DNA from: Anderseniella sp963759095
Lineage (GTDB): Bacteria; Pseudomonadota; Alphaproteobacteria; Rhizobiales; Aestuariivirgaceae
Direction: 5' to 3'
NCBI GenBank assembly: GCA_963759095.1
Contig: CAVWYF010000014.1
Span: 62,001-126,000, forward strand
DNA length: 64,000 nucleotides
The notes beneath the pieces were generated by a model. It was not told the origin of the DNA, searched no databases, and was given only the letters and a program-made list of their open reading frames with translations. How positions within the stretch are numbered: position 1 is the stretch's first letter; every line of letters begins with the position of its first letter. A program made the position numbers and the translations under genes. This document shows, one piece after another, positions 1 to 6,973 of this stretch.

Positions 1-137
1 TTTTTCTGGACGGGGTCGTGGCAGATCCGAAACTCAATCAGGCGGACGGTATTCACCCGAATGCGGCCGGTACGGCCGTTATTGTTGAGCGATTGTCACC
101 AATGGTCGACAAACTTGTACGCTCACTTGCATCGTGA
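1..137 (+). CDS. C-terminal end of a GDSL-type arylesterase / acyl-CoA thioesterase (TesA-like), cut by the window edge
   Basis: The first in-frame codon is at base 3 and the stop TGA is at 135-137, leaving about 44 residues. They contain DGIHPN followed by a short amphipathic tail. In SGNH/GDSL hydrolases (TesA, lysophospholipase L1, arylesterase) the DxxH motif near the C-terminus carries the catalytic Asp and His, and GIHPN is the usual form. The enzyme would cleave short-chain esters or thioesters, usually in the periplasm. The start and signal peptide lie outside the window, so family is well supported and substrate is not. Confidence 0.75.
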   Translation, partial: FLDGVVADPKLNQADGIHPNAAGTAVIVERLSPMVDKLVRSLAS

Positions 138-212
138 CTTGAGATTGTCATGTGCTGAGGTTTAGCCTTGGTATGCGACACTGATTCGGCGATAGCACAG
201 GAGGGACTTATC

Positions 213-761
213 ATGCCTCGACTGTTCACTGGCGTAGAACTACCACCAGATGTGGGCCAGGATCTGGCAATCATGCAAGGCGGCATTGAAGGTGCCCGCT
301 GGATTGACCCGGACAACTACCATCTCACTTTGCGGTTTATTGGCGATATTTCCGACCGCGCGGCCGATGAGCTGACGGGCGAACTGCAACGCGTCGTTGC
401 GATGCCCGCGTTCAATATCGCGCTTGCAGGCATGGGGGTGTTTGGAACAAAGAAACCTCATTCTCTCTATGTGAAAGTGGAGGAAAGCCCGGATCTTCGG
501 CGTTTGCAGGCAATGCATGAGCGGGTTTGCCAGTCATTGGGCATGCCGCCGGAGCAGCGTAAATTCACCCCTCACGTCACAATTGCCCGGTTGCGCGGAG
601 CCATGCCGAGACAGGTGCAGGCATATGTCGGTGCCCATAACCTGTATCGTTCGCGGGTTTTCGATGTCAGCCAGTTTGTACTGTTTTCAGCCCGGTCATC
701 GCGCGGCGGCGGGCCATACGGGCGGGAGGAGATTTATCCTTTAGCTCGTGCGGAAATGTGA
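213..761 (+). CDS. thpR: RNA 2',3'-cyclic phosphodiesterase / 2'-5' RNA ligase family (ThpR)
   Basis: This 182-residue protein has the two HxT motifs that define the 2H phosphoesterase superfamily: HLT at residues 37-39 and HVT at 121-123, each on a predicted beta strand. ThpR hydrolyses RNA 2',3'-cyclic phosphates and can join tRNA halves in vitro; its cellular role is poorly known. I chose the ATG at 213 because a strong Shine-Dalgarno (aggaggga, about 200-205) precedes it; an in-frame start 45 bases upstream lacks one and adds residues not typical of the family. The 3' end overlaps the convergent phosphatase gene by 28 bases. Confidence 0.88.
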   Translation: MPRLFTGVELPPDVGQDLAIMQGGIEGARWIDPDNYHLTLRFIGDISDRAADELTGELQRVVAMPAFNIALAGMGVFGTKKPHSLYVKVEESPDLRRLQAMHERVCQSLGMPPEQRKFTPHVTIARLRGAMPRQVQAYVGAHNLYRSRVFDVSQFVLFSARSSRGGGPYGREEIYPLARAEM

Positions 762-1207
762 GTGACGAGGCCACGGGCTGCCAGTTCTATCAGGTCGAGC
801 GCATGGTCAAAGCCGTCCTCGCCACCATAATAGGGGTCGGGCACTTCGCGGACGGGGAGTTCTCCGGCGAATTCCAGGAATAAATGCACCCTGCCTGTTG
901 AGCCGTCAGGTTGCAGTTCGCGCAGACGGGCATAATTGTTCCGGTCCATGGCGGCGATAATGTCGAACCGGTCAAAGTCGGCAGTCTCGACCTGCCGGGC
1001 ACGCTGACCGGATATGTCCATATCGCGCATCAGGGCAGCCTTGACGGCGCGCGGGTCAGGCGAACCGCCGACATGCCAGCCGCTGGTGCCGGCGCTGTCT
1101 GTTGCTATGTGGGCCAGGCCCGCTTCATCGAGAGCCAGGCGCATGGCACCTTCGGCCATGGGCGAGCGGCAGATGTTTCCAAGACAGACGAGAAGGATGC
1201 TTTTCAT
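734..1207 (-). CDS. Low molecular weight protein-tyrosine phosphatase
   Basis: The 157-residue protein starts with the P-loop signature CLGNICRS: nucleophile Cys8, Arg14 and Ser15 form the C(x)5R(S/T) loop. The general-acid Asp124 lies in DPYYG, the usual second motif. Both motifs and length match cytosolic LMW-PTPs, which remove phosphate from phosphotyrosine (and in some bacteria phosphoarginine). No cognate tyrosine kinase or exopolysaccharide gene is nearby, so the target cannot be inferred. The 3' end overlaps thpR head-on; only 48 bases separate its start from the divergent pterin dehydratase gene. Confidence 0.9.
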   Translation of the reverse strand: MKSILLVCLGNICRSPMAEGAMRLALDEAGLAHIATDSAGTSGWHVGGSPDPRAVKAALMRDMDISGQRARQVETADFDRFDIIAAMDRNNYARLRELQPDGSTGRVHLFLEFAGELPVREVPDPYYGGEDGFDHALDLIELAARGLVTHISARAKG

Positions 1208-1255
1208 AAGCGTTTTCGATAACCTCGCGTGAAATATTGTAAAGGATAATCAGTA

Positions 1256-1549
1256 ATGGCGGAAAAACTTCAAGGCCCGGACCGGGACAAGGCATTGGCG
1301 GACCTCACAGGGTGGGCCGATGTGGACGGCCGTGATGCGATCTCGAAAACCTTTGTATTCAGTAATTTCAACGAGGCATTCGGCTGGATGAGCCGGGTCG
1401 CCATGCAGGCGGAGAAACTCGACCACCATCCTGAATGGAGCAATGTCTACAAAACCGTCCACGTGACACTTGCGACGCACGATGCAGGCGGGTTAACCAA
1501 TCTGGACGTCAAACTGGCGCGATTCATGGATAAGTGTACTATGATCTGA
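1256..1549 (+). CDS. phhB: 4a-hydroxytetrahydrobiopterin dehydratase (pterin carbinolamine dehydratase)
   Basis: The 97-residue protein carries the PCD motif EKLDHHPEW (His57, His58, Pro59, Trp61), with a later His69 and an Asp in TNLDVKLA. These form the active site that dehydrates 4a-hydroxytetrahydropterin so that aromatic amino acid hydroxylases can recycle their cofactor. Length is typical. No phenylalanine hydroxylase is nearby; stand-alone PCD proteins are common in alphaproteobacteria and may serve molybdopterin or other pterin chemistry. Start at ATG 1256, 48 bases from the divergent phosphatase start, so both promoters must share this gap. Confidence 0.88.
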   Translation: MAEKLQGPDRDKALADLTGWADVDGRDAISKTFVFSNFNEAFGWMSRVAMQAEKLDHHPEWSNVYKTVHVTLATHDAGGLTNLDVKLARFMDKCTMI

Positions 1550-1561
1550 ACAAAACTTAAT

Positions 1562-1634
1562 CCTGACCGGACTTGTCAGGCTTGATGTTTAACTCCATAT
1601 TCCAGCTTGTATAAACCCATTCTCCAAGGGAGTT
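1562..1634 (+). promoter_or_regulatory. Structured 5' leader of the BI-1 family gene, candidate ybhL-type leader RNA
   Basis: The leader holds a hairpin (CCTGAC 1562-1567 with GTCAGG 1575-1580, loop CGGACTT). A second pairing is possible between AACTCC (1591-1596) and GGAGTT (1629-1634), which would cover the Shine-Dalgarno of the gene starting at 1639. A small conserved leader motif named ybhL has been reported upstream of this gene family in alphaproteobacteria. I place this leader with it by position and structure, not by a covariance-model match. Confidence 0.4.
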
Positions 1635-1638
1635 GAAA

Positions 1639-2364
1639 ATGGCAGACCTTAAATACCAATCCCAGGCCCCTGCAGGCAGGCGGGCGCAAGAGATTGACGA
1701 GGGCCTGCGGTCCTACATGCTTGGCGTCTACAATTACATGGCGCTCGGCGTTGCGGCTACGGCCATCATAACCTTGTTCGTGGCGTCCTCGCCTCAACTG
1801 CTGCAGTTGGCTTCATCGCTCAGATGGGTGTTCTTCATCGGCATTCTGGGCATGGGCTGGTTTGCTCCGCGCCTGATGTTCTCTAACAGCGCGGCTGTTG
1901 CCCATGGTGCTTTCTGGGGCTACTGCGCCCTGTGGGGTATCGGCATCGCGCCGATGGTTGGCCACTATATGGGGGTTGATCCCGGTATGGTTGTCCAGGC
2001 ATTCGGTATTGCTGCTGCCACATTCGGTGCCACCAGCCTGTTTGGTTATATCACCAAGCGCAGCCTGTCCGGTCTCGGCACATTCTTCATGATTGCCACC
2101 ATCGGCATCATTATCGCCATGGTCGTGAATGCGCTGTTTATCGGCTCTATTGGTTTTAGCCTGGTTGTGTCGGTTATCACAGTGCTGCTGTTTGCCGGCA
2201 TCACGGCTTATGAGACCCAGATGATCAAGGAAATGTACGTGGAAGGCGATGGCACGGCCACAGCCCGCGGCAAGTCGATCTTCGGTGCCTTCATGCTGTA
2301 TGGCAGCTTCATCACCATGTTCATCCATATCCTGAACATTCTCGGGATCATGAACTCGGATTGA
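1639..2364 (+). CDS. Bax inhibitor-1 / YccA-YbhL family integral membrane protein
   Basis: The 241-residue product has about seven hydrophobic segments spread over residues 25-235 and a polar N-terminus (LKYQSQAPAGRRAQEID), the layout of the bacterial BI-1/YbhL family. Members act in the inner membrane; YccA interacts with FtsH, and a bacterial homologue (BsYetJ) shows pH-sensitive calcium leak. The ATG at 1639 is preferred over an in-frame TTG at 1633 because the aaggga Shine-Dalgarno ends at about 1631, too close for the TTG. A strong terminator follows at 2397. It appears monocistronic and may be controlled by its leader. Confidence 0.88.
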   Translation: MADLKYQSQAPAGRRAQEIDEGLRSYMLGVYNYMALGVAATAIITLFVASSPQLLQLASSLRWVFFIGILGMGWFAPRLMFSNSAAVAHGAFWGYCALWGIGIAPMVGHYMGVDPGMVVQAFGIAAATFGATSLFGYITKRSLSGLGTFFMIATIGIIIAMVVNALFIGSIGFSLVVSVITVLLFAGITAYETQMIKEMYVEGDGTATARGKSIFGAFMLYGSFITMFIHILNILGIMNSD

Positions 2365-2396
2365 CGCTGACAAGCTGATCTGACTAACATTACAGA

Positions 2397-2428
2397 CCCC
2401 CGCCGTGCTGCTGCACGGCGGGGGTTTT
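2397..2428 (+). terminator. Rho-independent terminator after the BI-1 family gene
   Basis: An 11-bp perfect stem (2397-2407 with 2414-2424, CCCCCGCCGTG/CACGGCGGGGG) closes a CTGCTG loop and is followed by TTTT. Confidence 0.9.
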
Positions 2429-2438
2429 GCTGTTCGGG

Positions 2439-2458
2439 CTTAGGGTCAGGACCCTAAG
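2439..2458. repeat. 20-bp palindrome containing the GGGTCAGGACCC motif
   Basis: CTTAGGGTC and GACCCTAAG are perfect inverted copies around AG. The same core occurs at 49903-49914 and, as GGGTCCTGACC, at 59265-59275, each time just after a gene. It lies between the terminator and the large element that begins at 2479. Confidence 0.6.
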
Positions 2459-2478
2459 GCTGGCAAAGAATCAGTAAA

Positions 2479-2746
2479 CTAGAGCATTTTTCACTTAGAT
2501 AGAATCGCTTGACCGTTTTTCTGCGTTCGCTGGCAAGGCGCGGTTCCCGCCGTGGTCCGGTTGACCATAAGGGAGCCGCAACGCGGTCCAGCGGGCGCAG
2601 AAAAACGGCCTTCGGTGGACCAAATCAGCCCATCGGCGTTGTTGCAAAGCTTGCCCGATGCTCCGCATCGCGCTTCACTTTGCGCCTAGCTGAATGAGCT
2701 GATTTGATACCATCAAACGCCTCTATCTAAGTGAAAAATGCTCTAG
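2479..2746. repeat. Three-way-junction palindromic element, copy A1
   Basis: The 268-bp element has perfect 25-bp terminal inverted repeats (2479-2503 and 2722-2746, starting CTAGAGCATTTTTCACTT). Inside are two further hairpins: arm I pairs 2511-2533 with 2588-2610 and holds nested GCGGTTCCC/GGGAGCCGC; arm II pairs 2615-2630 with 2697-2711 and ends in CGATGC-TCC-GCATCG. Copies A2 (21837-22126) and A3 (54748-55010) share the body but have different ends. It contains no credible coding sequence. Its right end supplies the TAG stop codon of the minus-strand DUF2794 gene (2743-2745). This element fills most of the 378-base gap between the neighbouring genes. Confidence 0.85.
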
Positions 2747-3144
2747 GCGCTGACCAGTTTTGGCTTTTTCAGCAGAACCTTCAGAACCTGCCCCAGATCA
2801 TGGCCGCGGCGCAGGATCAGTCCGCCAGGGGCAGTGACCGAATACACACCTTGTTTGCGGGCCAGCTTCGGGTTCTTTTCGATGCGGTACAACGGCTGTT
2901 CGGAGCTGCGCCGGAACACGGCAAACACGGCGTGTTCCCTGGTGAAATCCATGGCGTAATCACGCCATTCTCCCGCTGCTACCTTGCTCCCGTAAAGATT
3001 GAGGATTGTTGCAAGTTCCGTCCTGTTAAATGCGACCTGGGTGGGCTTTTTTGCATGCAGGGGTTGCTTTTCTTGCGCGTCATCATTTGCCTGCGGGTTG
3101 GCATACGCTGCCCCCAACGCAACAATCTCTGGCTCTTCGCTCAT
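2743..3144 (-). CDS. DUF2794 family protein
   Basis: The 133-residue protein matches DUF2794, a small family restricted largely to alphaproteobacteria and of unknown function. Features I can see are a low-complexity N-terminus to residue 35, then a compact core (FNRTELATILNLYG, AGEWRDYAMDF, FRRSSEQPLYRIEKNPKL) ending in a very basic tail. It has no signal peptide or membrane segment, so it is probably cytosolic. A ggagg Shine-Dalgarno precedes the ATG at 3144. The stop codon TAG lies within the terminal repeat of element A1, so the end of this gene and the end of the element coincide. Confidence 0.8.
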   Translation of the reverse strand: MSEEPEIVALGAAYANPQANDDAQEKQPLHAKKPTQVAFNRTELATILNLYGSKVAAGEWRDYAMDFTREHAVFAVFRRSSEQPLYRIEKNPKLARKQGVYSVTAPGGLILRRGHDLGQVLKVLLKKPKLVSA

Positions 3145-3545
3145 CCAACCTCCGCTTAACTGTTTGTATTAAGGCTGTAATATCTTTGGCGCGAATGCAA
3201 ATCCAGTCAAGACCGATTGGTAGCATTGGGTGCTGAAACCGGAGGTTGCGTCACGCAAAGATAATGAAACTGCCCAATTCCAGACACAAATAGACCCAAG
3301 AATCGTCAGGAACTCGGAACAGTATTCACTTGTTGCCTCAAGGTCCGGCTCCAGATCGTTTCGGATATCTCAGCCCCCCAGCCCCCCGTGGCGAATTAGG
3401 AGCCGGACCTGTTTTTTAAGTTAGTGAGTTTGTGAGTTGCGTTTGATTTTAGCCTCGTAAGGCCTGTTAATCAGTTTAGTGAGTAAATTACGGCGGCACG
3501 CGACGGGCCGCTGTTTTCTTTTGTACGCATATGTTTCATGCCGGG
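3145..3545. other. Gene-free gap upstream of htpG
   Basis: No convincing gene or RNA was found. A TTAGTGAGT direct repeat occurs at 3421-3429 and 3476-3484. A short reading frame at 3230-3424 has no family resemblance and no ribosome binding site. The promoter of the DUF2794 gene must lie in the first part. Confidence 0.5.
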
Positions 3546-3575
3546 CTTGATCTGACATGGCAACATTCCGATATT
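3546..3575 (+). promoter_or_regulatory. Candidate heat-shock (RpoH) promoter of htpG
   Basis: CTTGA at 3546-3550 is followed after 17 bases by CCGATATT at 3568-3575. This resembles the CTTGA / CCTATAT-like -35 and -10 pattern of alphaproteobacterial RpoH promoters. It lies about 95 bases before the htpG start. The match is by eye. Confidence 0.4.
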
Positions 3576-3670
3576 CTGCTACACCCAATATTCATTTCTG
3601 CAACTCCGGCCAGGCGACTGTCCGGGCTTGCAGTGCATTGGTATGTTCAACCGGGAGGCAATCGTTCAAC

Positions 3671-5551
3671 ATGTCCAGCAGCACAACAGACACAGGCGCC
3701 AAGCCAAAGGAATTCCAGGCCGAAGTGGCCAAGCTTCTGCACCTGATGGTGCATTCGGTGTACTCGGAACGAGAGGTGTTTCTGCGCGAGCTGATCTCCA
3801 ATGCCTCAGATGCGTGCGACAAGCTTCGCTATGAGGCGTTGAAGAACGACAAGCTGATGCAGGCAGGCGGTGACCTGCGCATCACCATCGGCCTGGACAA
3901 AAAGGCCAAAACACTGACCGTTGCCGATACAGGTATCGGCATGGATGCGAAAGAGCTGGCAGATAATCTGGGCACCATTGCGCGCTCCGGCACACAAGCC
4001 TTCATGGAGCAGATCGAGACGGCCAAGCAAAAAAGCGACAAGGACGTAAATCTGATCGGCCAGTTTGGCGTCGGTTTCTATTCCTCATTCATGATCGCCG
4101 AACATGTTGATGTGGTGTCGCGCAAGGCCGGCACGAAGAAGGCCAGTATCTGGAGTTCTGACGGCACCGGCACCTATACGGTTTCTGAATACAAGGGCGA
4201 GGATGCGCCGGAACGCGGAACCTCCATCCGTTTGAAGTTGCGCAAGGATGCCAAGGAATTCCTGGAAGACCAGCGCCTGCAATACATTGTGCGGACCTAT
4301 TCCGACCACGTCAGCCATCCGATCTACCTCGGCGACGAGCAGGTCAATTCCGGCAGTGCAATCTGGGCGCGCAGCAAGTCTGACGTTACCGAAGAGCAGC
4401 ATCGTGAGTTTTTTGGCCATGTTGCCGGTGTCATTGGTGATCCGGCCATGACAATCCACTACCGGGCAGAAGGCCGTAACGAATACTCGGTATTGCTGTA
4501 TGTGCCCGGCGAAAAACCCTTTGACCTGTTTGATGCCGAGCGCAAGGGAAAGCAAAAACTTTATGTGCGGCGGGTCTTCATCACCGATGAAGCGGAGATG
4601 CTGCCGTCCTATTTGCGGTTCGTGCGTGGTGTGATCGACAGCGAAGACATGCCCCTGAACATTTCCCGCGAAATGCTGCAGGACAACCCGACGGTCCATA
4701 CAATCCGCAAGGCTGTCAGCAAGCGCGTGCTCACGGAGCTGAAAAAATGCGCTGACAAGAAACCGGAGGTGTTCACAAACATCTGGTCGGCATTCGGCCC
4801 GGTGATCAAGGAAGGCCTTTATGAAGACATGGAACGCCGTGATCAGCTTTATGACATCTGCCGGTTCCGTTCCACGACCAGCGAAGGCAAGGAAACGGTG
4901 GGGCTGGCCGATTACGTTTCGCGCATGAAGGAAAACCAGTCCGGGATCTACTACCTCACAGGTGACGATGTCGCCAAAGCGGAAGTCAGTCCGCAGCTCG
5001 AAGGCTACAGAGCACGCGGTATTGAGGTGCTGCTGCTGACCGATCCGGTGGATGCATTCTGGGTGCGCACCTCGCTTGGCTTTGACGGCAAGCCGTTCAA
5101 GTCGGTGACGCAAGGTGGCGCTGATCTGGATGCGGTTCCGCTTGAAGACAACAAAGACAAAAAGGACCAGGCGGATGATGCGGCCACTGCCAGCCTTGTC
5201 ACAGCCCTGAAAACAGCGCTGGGTGATGCGGTACAGGACGTTGCAAAGTCCAATCGGCTGACGTTGTCTCCGGTTTGTATTGTGGCGGGTGACCAGGGCC
5301 TTGACCGGACCCTGGAAAAATATCTGGCGCAACAGCAAGGCAAGTCGTCAATTTCCGCACCGGTGCTGGAGATCAATCCGGACCATGTGCTGATTGCCAA
5401 GCTGGCTGAGCGTGCCGGCAAGGGCGAGGACATGGGCGAAGCAGCGAAGCTGCTGCTTGATCAGGCTGTAATCCTTGAAGGGGAAGTGCCTGCAGATGCA
5501 GCCGGATTTGCAGATCGCCTGTCGAAACTGATGCAGCAGGTGTATGATTGA
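3671..5551 (+). CDS. htpG: Molecular chaperone HtpG (bacterial Hsp90)
   Basis: The 626-residue protein has the full Hsp90 layout: GHKL ATPase domain with LRELISNASDA (about 38-48), DTGIGM (about 87) and GQFGVGFYS (about 128-136), then the middle domain with the catalytic-loop Arg region (PLNISREMLQ), and a C-terminal dimerisation domain. HtpG is a cytosolic ATP-dependent chaperone for stress-damaged and specific client proteins. An in-frame start 114 bases upstream (3557) would add a segment unlike any Hsp90; the ATG at 3671 with gggagg upstream gives the family length. It stands alone between convergent asd and DUF2794, with a likely heat-shock promoter. Confidence 0.97.
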   Translation: MSSSTTDTGAKPKEFQAEVAKLLHLMVHSVYSEREVFLRELISNASDACDKLRYEALKNDKLMQAGGDLRITIGLDKKAKTLTVADTGIGMDAKELADNLGTIARSGTQAFMEQIETAKQKSDKDVNLIGQFGVGFYSSFMIAEHVDVVSRKAGTKKASIWSSDGTGTYTVSEYKGEDAPERGTSIRLKLRKDAKEFLEDQRLQYIVRTYSDHVSHPIYLGDEQVNSGSAIWARSKSDVTEEQHREFFGHVAGVIGDPAMTIHYRAEGRNEYSVLLYVPGEKPFDLFDAERKGKQKLYVRRVFITDEAEMLPSYLRFVRGVIDSEDMPLNISREMLQDNPTVHTIRKAVSKRVLTELKKCADKKPEVFTNIWSAFGPVIKEGLYEDMERRDQLYDICRFRSTTSEGKETVGLADYVSRMKENQSGIYYLTGDDVAKAEVSPQLEGYRARGIEVLLLTDPVDAFWVRTSLGFDGKPFKSVTQGGADLDAVPLEDNKDKKDQADDAATASLVTALKTALGDAVQDVAKSNRLTLSPVCIVAGDQGLDRTLEKYLAQQQGKSSISAPVLEINPDHVLIAKLAERAGKGEDMGEAAKLLLDQAVILEGEVPADAAGFADRLSKLMQQVYD

Positions 5552-5557
5552 CGCCAT

Positions 5558-5603
5558 ATCAGGATGACTGTTGGTCGTTACAACCAGCAGTCATAAACCT
5601 GAT
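5558..5603. terminator. Stem-loop between convergent htpG and asd, possible bidirectional terminator
   Basis: TGACTGTTGGT (5565-5575) pairs with ACCAGCAGTCA (5583-5593), with an outer ATCAGG/CCTGAT pairing (5558-5563, 5598-5603). There is no clear T-run on either side, so termination is inferred mainly from its place between convergent genes. Confidence 0.4.
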
Positions 5604-5615
5604 GGTTTCATCAAT

Positions 5616-6656
5616 TCAGGCTGCTTTTTTCTGCATCAGGCCGCGATTGACCAGTGTCTCGGCAATCTGAACCGTGTTCAATGCAGCGCCCTTGCGCAGA
5701 TTATCCGACACGCACCAAAGGTTCAGACCATTGTCGATGGTGGCGTCTTCGCGGATGCGCGAGACGAAGGTGGCATAATCACCGACGCACTCAACCGGTG
5801 TCACGTAACCGCCATCCTCGCGCTTGTCGATCACCAGCAGGCCGGGTGCTTCGCGCAGGATGTTGCGTGCCTCATCGGCACTGATTTCGCGTTCAAATTC
5901 GATATTGACAGCTTCGGAATGGCCGACAAACACCGGCACCCGGACACAGGTTGCCGTGAGCTTGATCTTGGGGTCGAGAATTTTCTTGGTTTCGGCCACC
6001 ATCTTCCATTCTTCCTTGGTGTCACCGGAATCCATGAACACATCAATATGCGGTATGACGTTGAAGGCGATCTGCTTTGTGAACTTTTCAGCCGTCGGCG
6101 CATCGGTAACGAAAATCCCCTTGGTCTGGGTCCACAGCTCGTCCATGCCTGCCTTGCCGGCACCGGACACGGACTGGTAGGTGGCGACCACGACGCGCTT
6201 GATCTTTGCAGCGTCATGCAGCGGTTTCAGGGCCACCACAAGCTGGGCTGTCGAACAGTTCGGGTTGGCAATAATGTTCTTGCGGTCATTGCGCGCCATG
6301 TACTCTACCAGCACATGTGCGTTGACTTCCGGCACGATCAGCGGCACTTCGGCGTCATAGCGGAAGGCAGACGAGTTATCGATGACAATCGGGCCCATCT
6401 TGCCGATCCTGGGCGACCACAGTTTTGAGGTCTCGCCACCGGCGGACATCAGGACAAAATCGACGGTTGAGAAATCAAAGGTTTCCAGATCCTGGCATTT
6501 CAGGATCTTGTCGCCGAACGACACTTCGCGGCCAACCGAGCGGCGCGAGGCGATGGCGTGGACTTTCCCTACAGGGAATTCACGTTCAGCCAGTATGTTC
6601 ATCATCTCCATGCCAACATTGCCGGTGGCACCAACGATAGCGATATTGTAGCTCAT
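5616..6656 (-). CDS. asd: Aspartate-semialdehyde dehydrogenase
   Basis: The 346-residue enzyme has the NADP-binding GATGNVG (residues 9-15) and active-site Cys134 in NPNCST. It reduces aspartyl phosphate to aspartate semialdehyde, the branch point to lysine/diaminopimelate, threonine and methionine. The ATG at 6656 follows a ggaga ribosome site; a longer in-frame version starting at 6734 adds a basic, Pro-rich stretch unlike the family. It lies downstream of leuB on the same strand, a common alphaproteobacterial order, but the 317-base gap suggests its own promoter. Confidence 0.96.
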   Translation of the reverse strand: MSYNIAIVGATGNVGMEMMNILAEREFPVGKVHAIASRRSVGREVSFGDKILKCQDLETFDFSTVDFVLMSAGGETSKLWSPRIGKMGPIVIDNSSAFRYDAEVPLIVPEVNAHVLVEYMARNDRKNIIANPNCSTAQLVVALKPLHDAAKIKRVVVATYQSVSGAGKAGMDELWTQTKGIFVTDAPTAEKFTKQIAFNVIPHIDVFMDSGDTKEEWKMVAETKKILDPKIKLTATCVRVPVFVGHSEAVNIEFEREISADEARNILREAPGLLVIDKREDGGYVTPVECVGDYATFVSRIREDATIDNGLNLWCVSDNLRKGAALNTVQIAETLVNRGLMQKKAA

Positions 6657-6973
6657 CTGAACTCGTCTCCAGGATGACCCTGCTCCCGCCCCAGGAACTT
6701 GAGGGGCCTTTTCGGGTCTTGGCTTCCGGCGCAATCTCCCACGGGAGACAAGGCCGGGAGGTAACGCAAGGTTATGTCGTTGTTTTGACGGTTTTCGATT
6801 TGACTGTCTTGGTCAGGCCAGCCGTCATCGTGCCGCCGGTGAGGGCGGTTGCTGTGACGTCTGTTTTAACCTGCATCTGCATAGCCAGATCATTTCCTTG
6901 CGAAGTGTCCCGCGTGGACAATTCGGCTTGTAGCAGTTTTCGCAAAACAGTCAATGAAGAGTGTTCGGTTTGC
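6657..6973. other. Gene-free gap between leuB and asd
   Basis: I see no gene here. A minus-strand reading frame at 6772-7020 overlaps leuB and ends in a low-complexity KTVKSKTVKTTT tail; it looks spurious. The stretch presumably holds the asd promoter. No clear terminator for leuB is visible. Confidence 0.5.

Noticed and set aside
2509..2697. Short frames inside element A1, with similar ones in A2 and A3
   Set aside because: The frames are not conserved among the copies, whereas the stem pairings are; the element is non-coding.
3230..3424. Plus-strand 64-codon frame before htpG
   Set aside because: No homology, no ribosome site, and composition unlike neighbouring genes.
4085..5338. Minus-strand open frame of 417 codons inside htpG
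   Set aside because: htpG is clearly coding on the plus strand with all Hsp90 motifs; the antisense frame is a by-product of codon bias.
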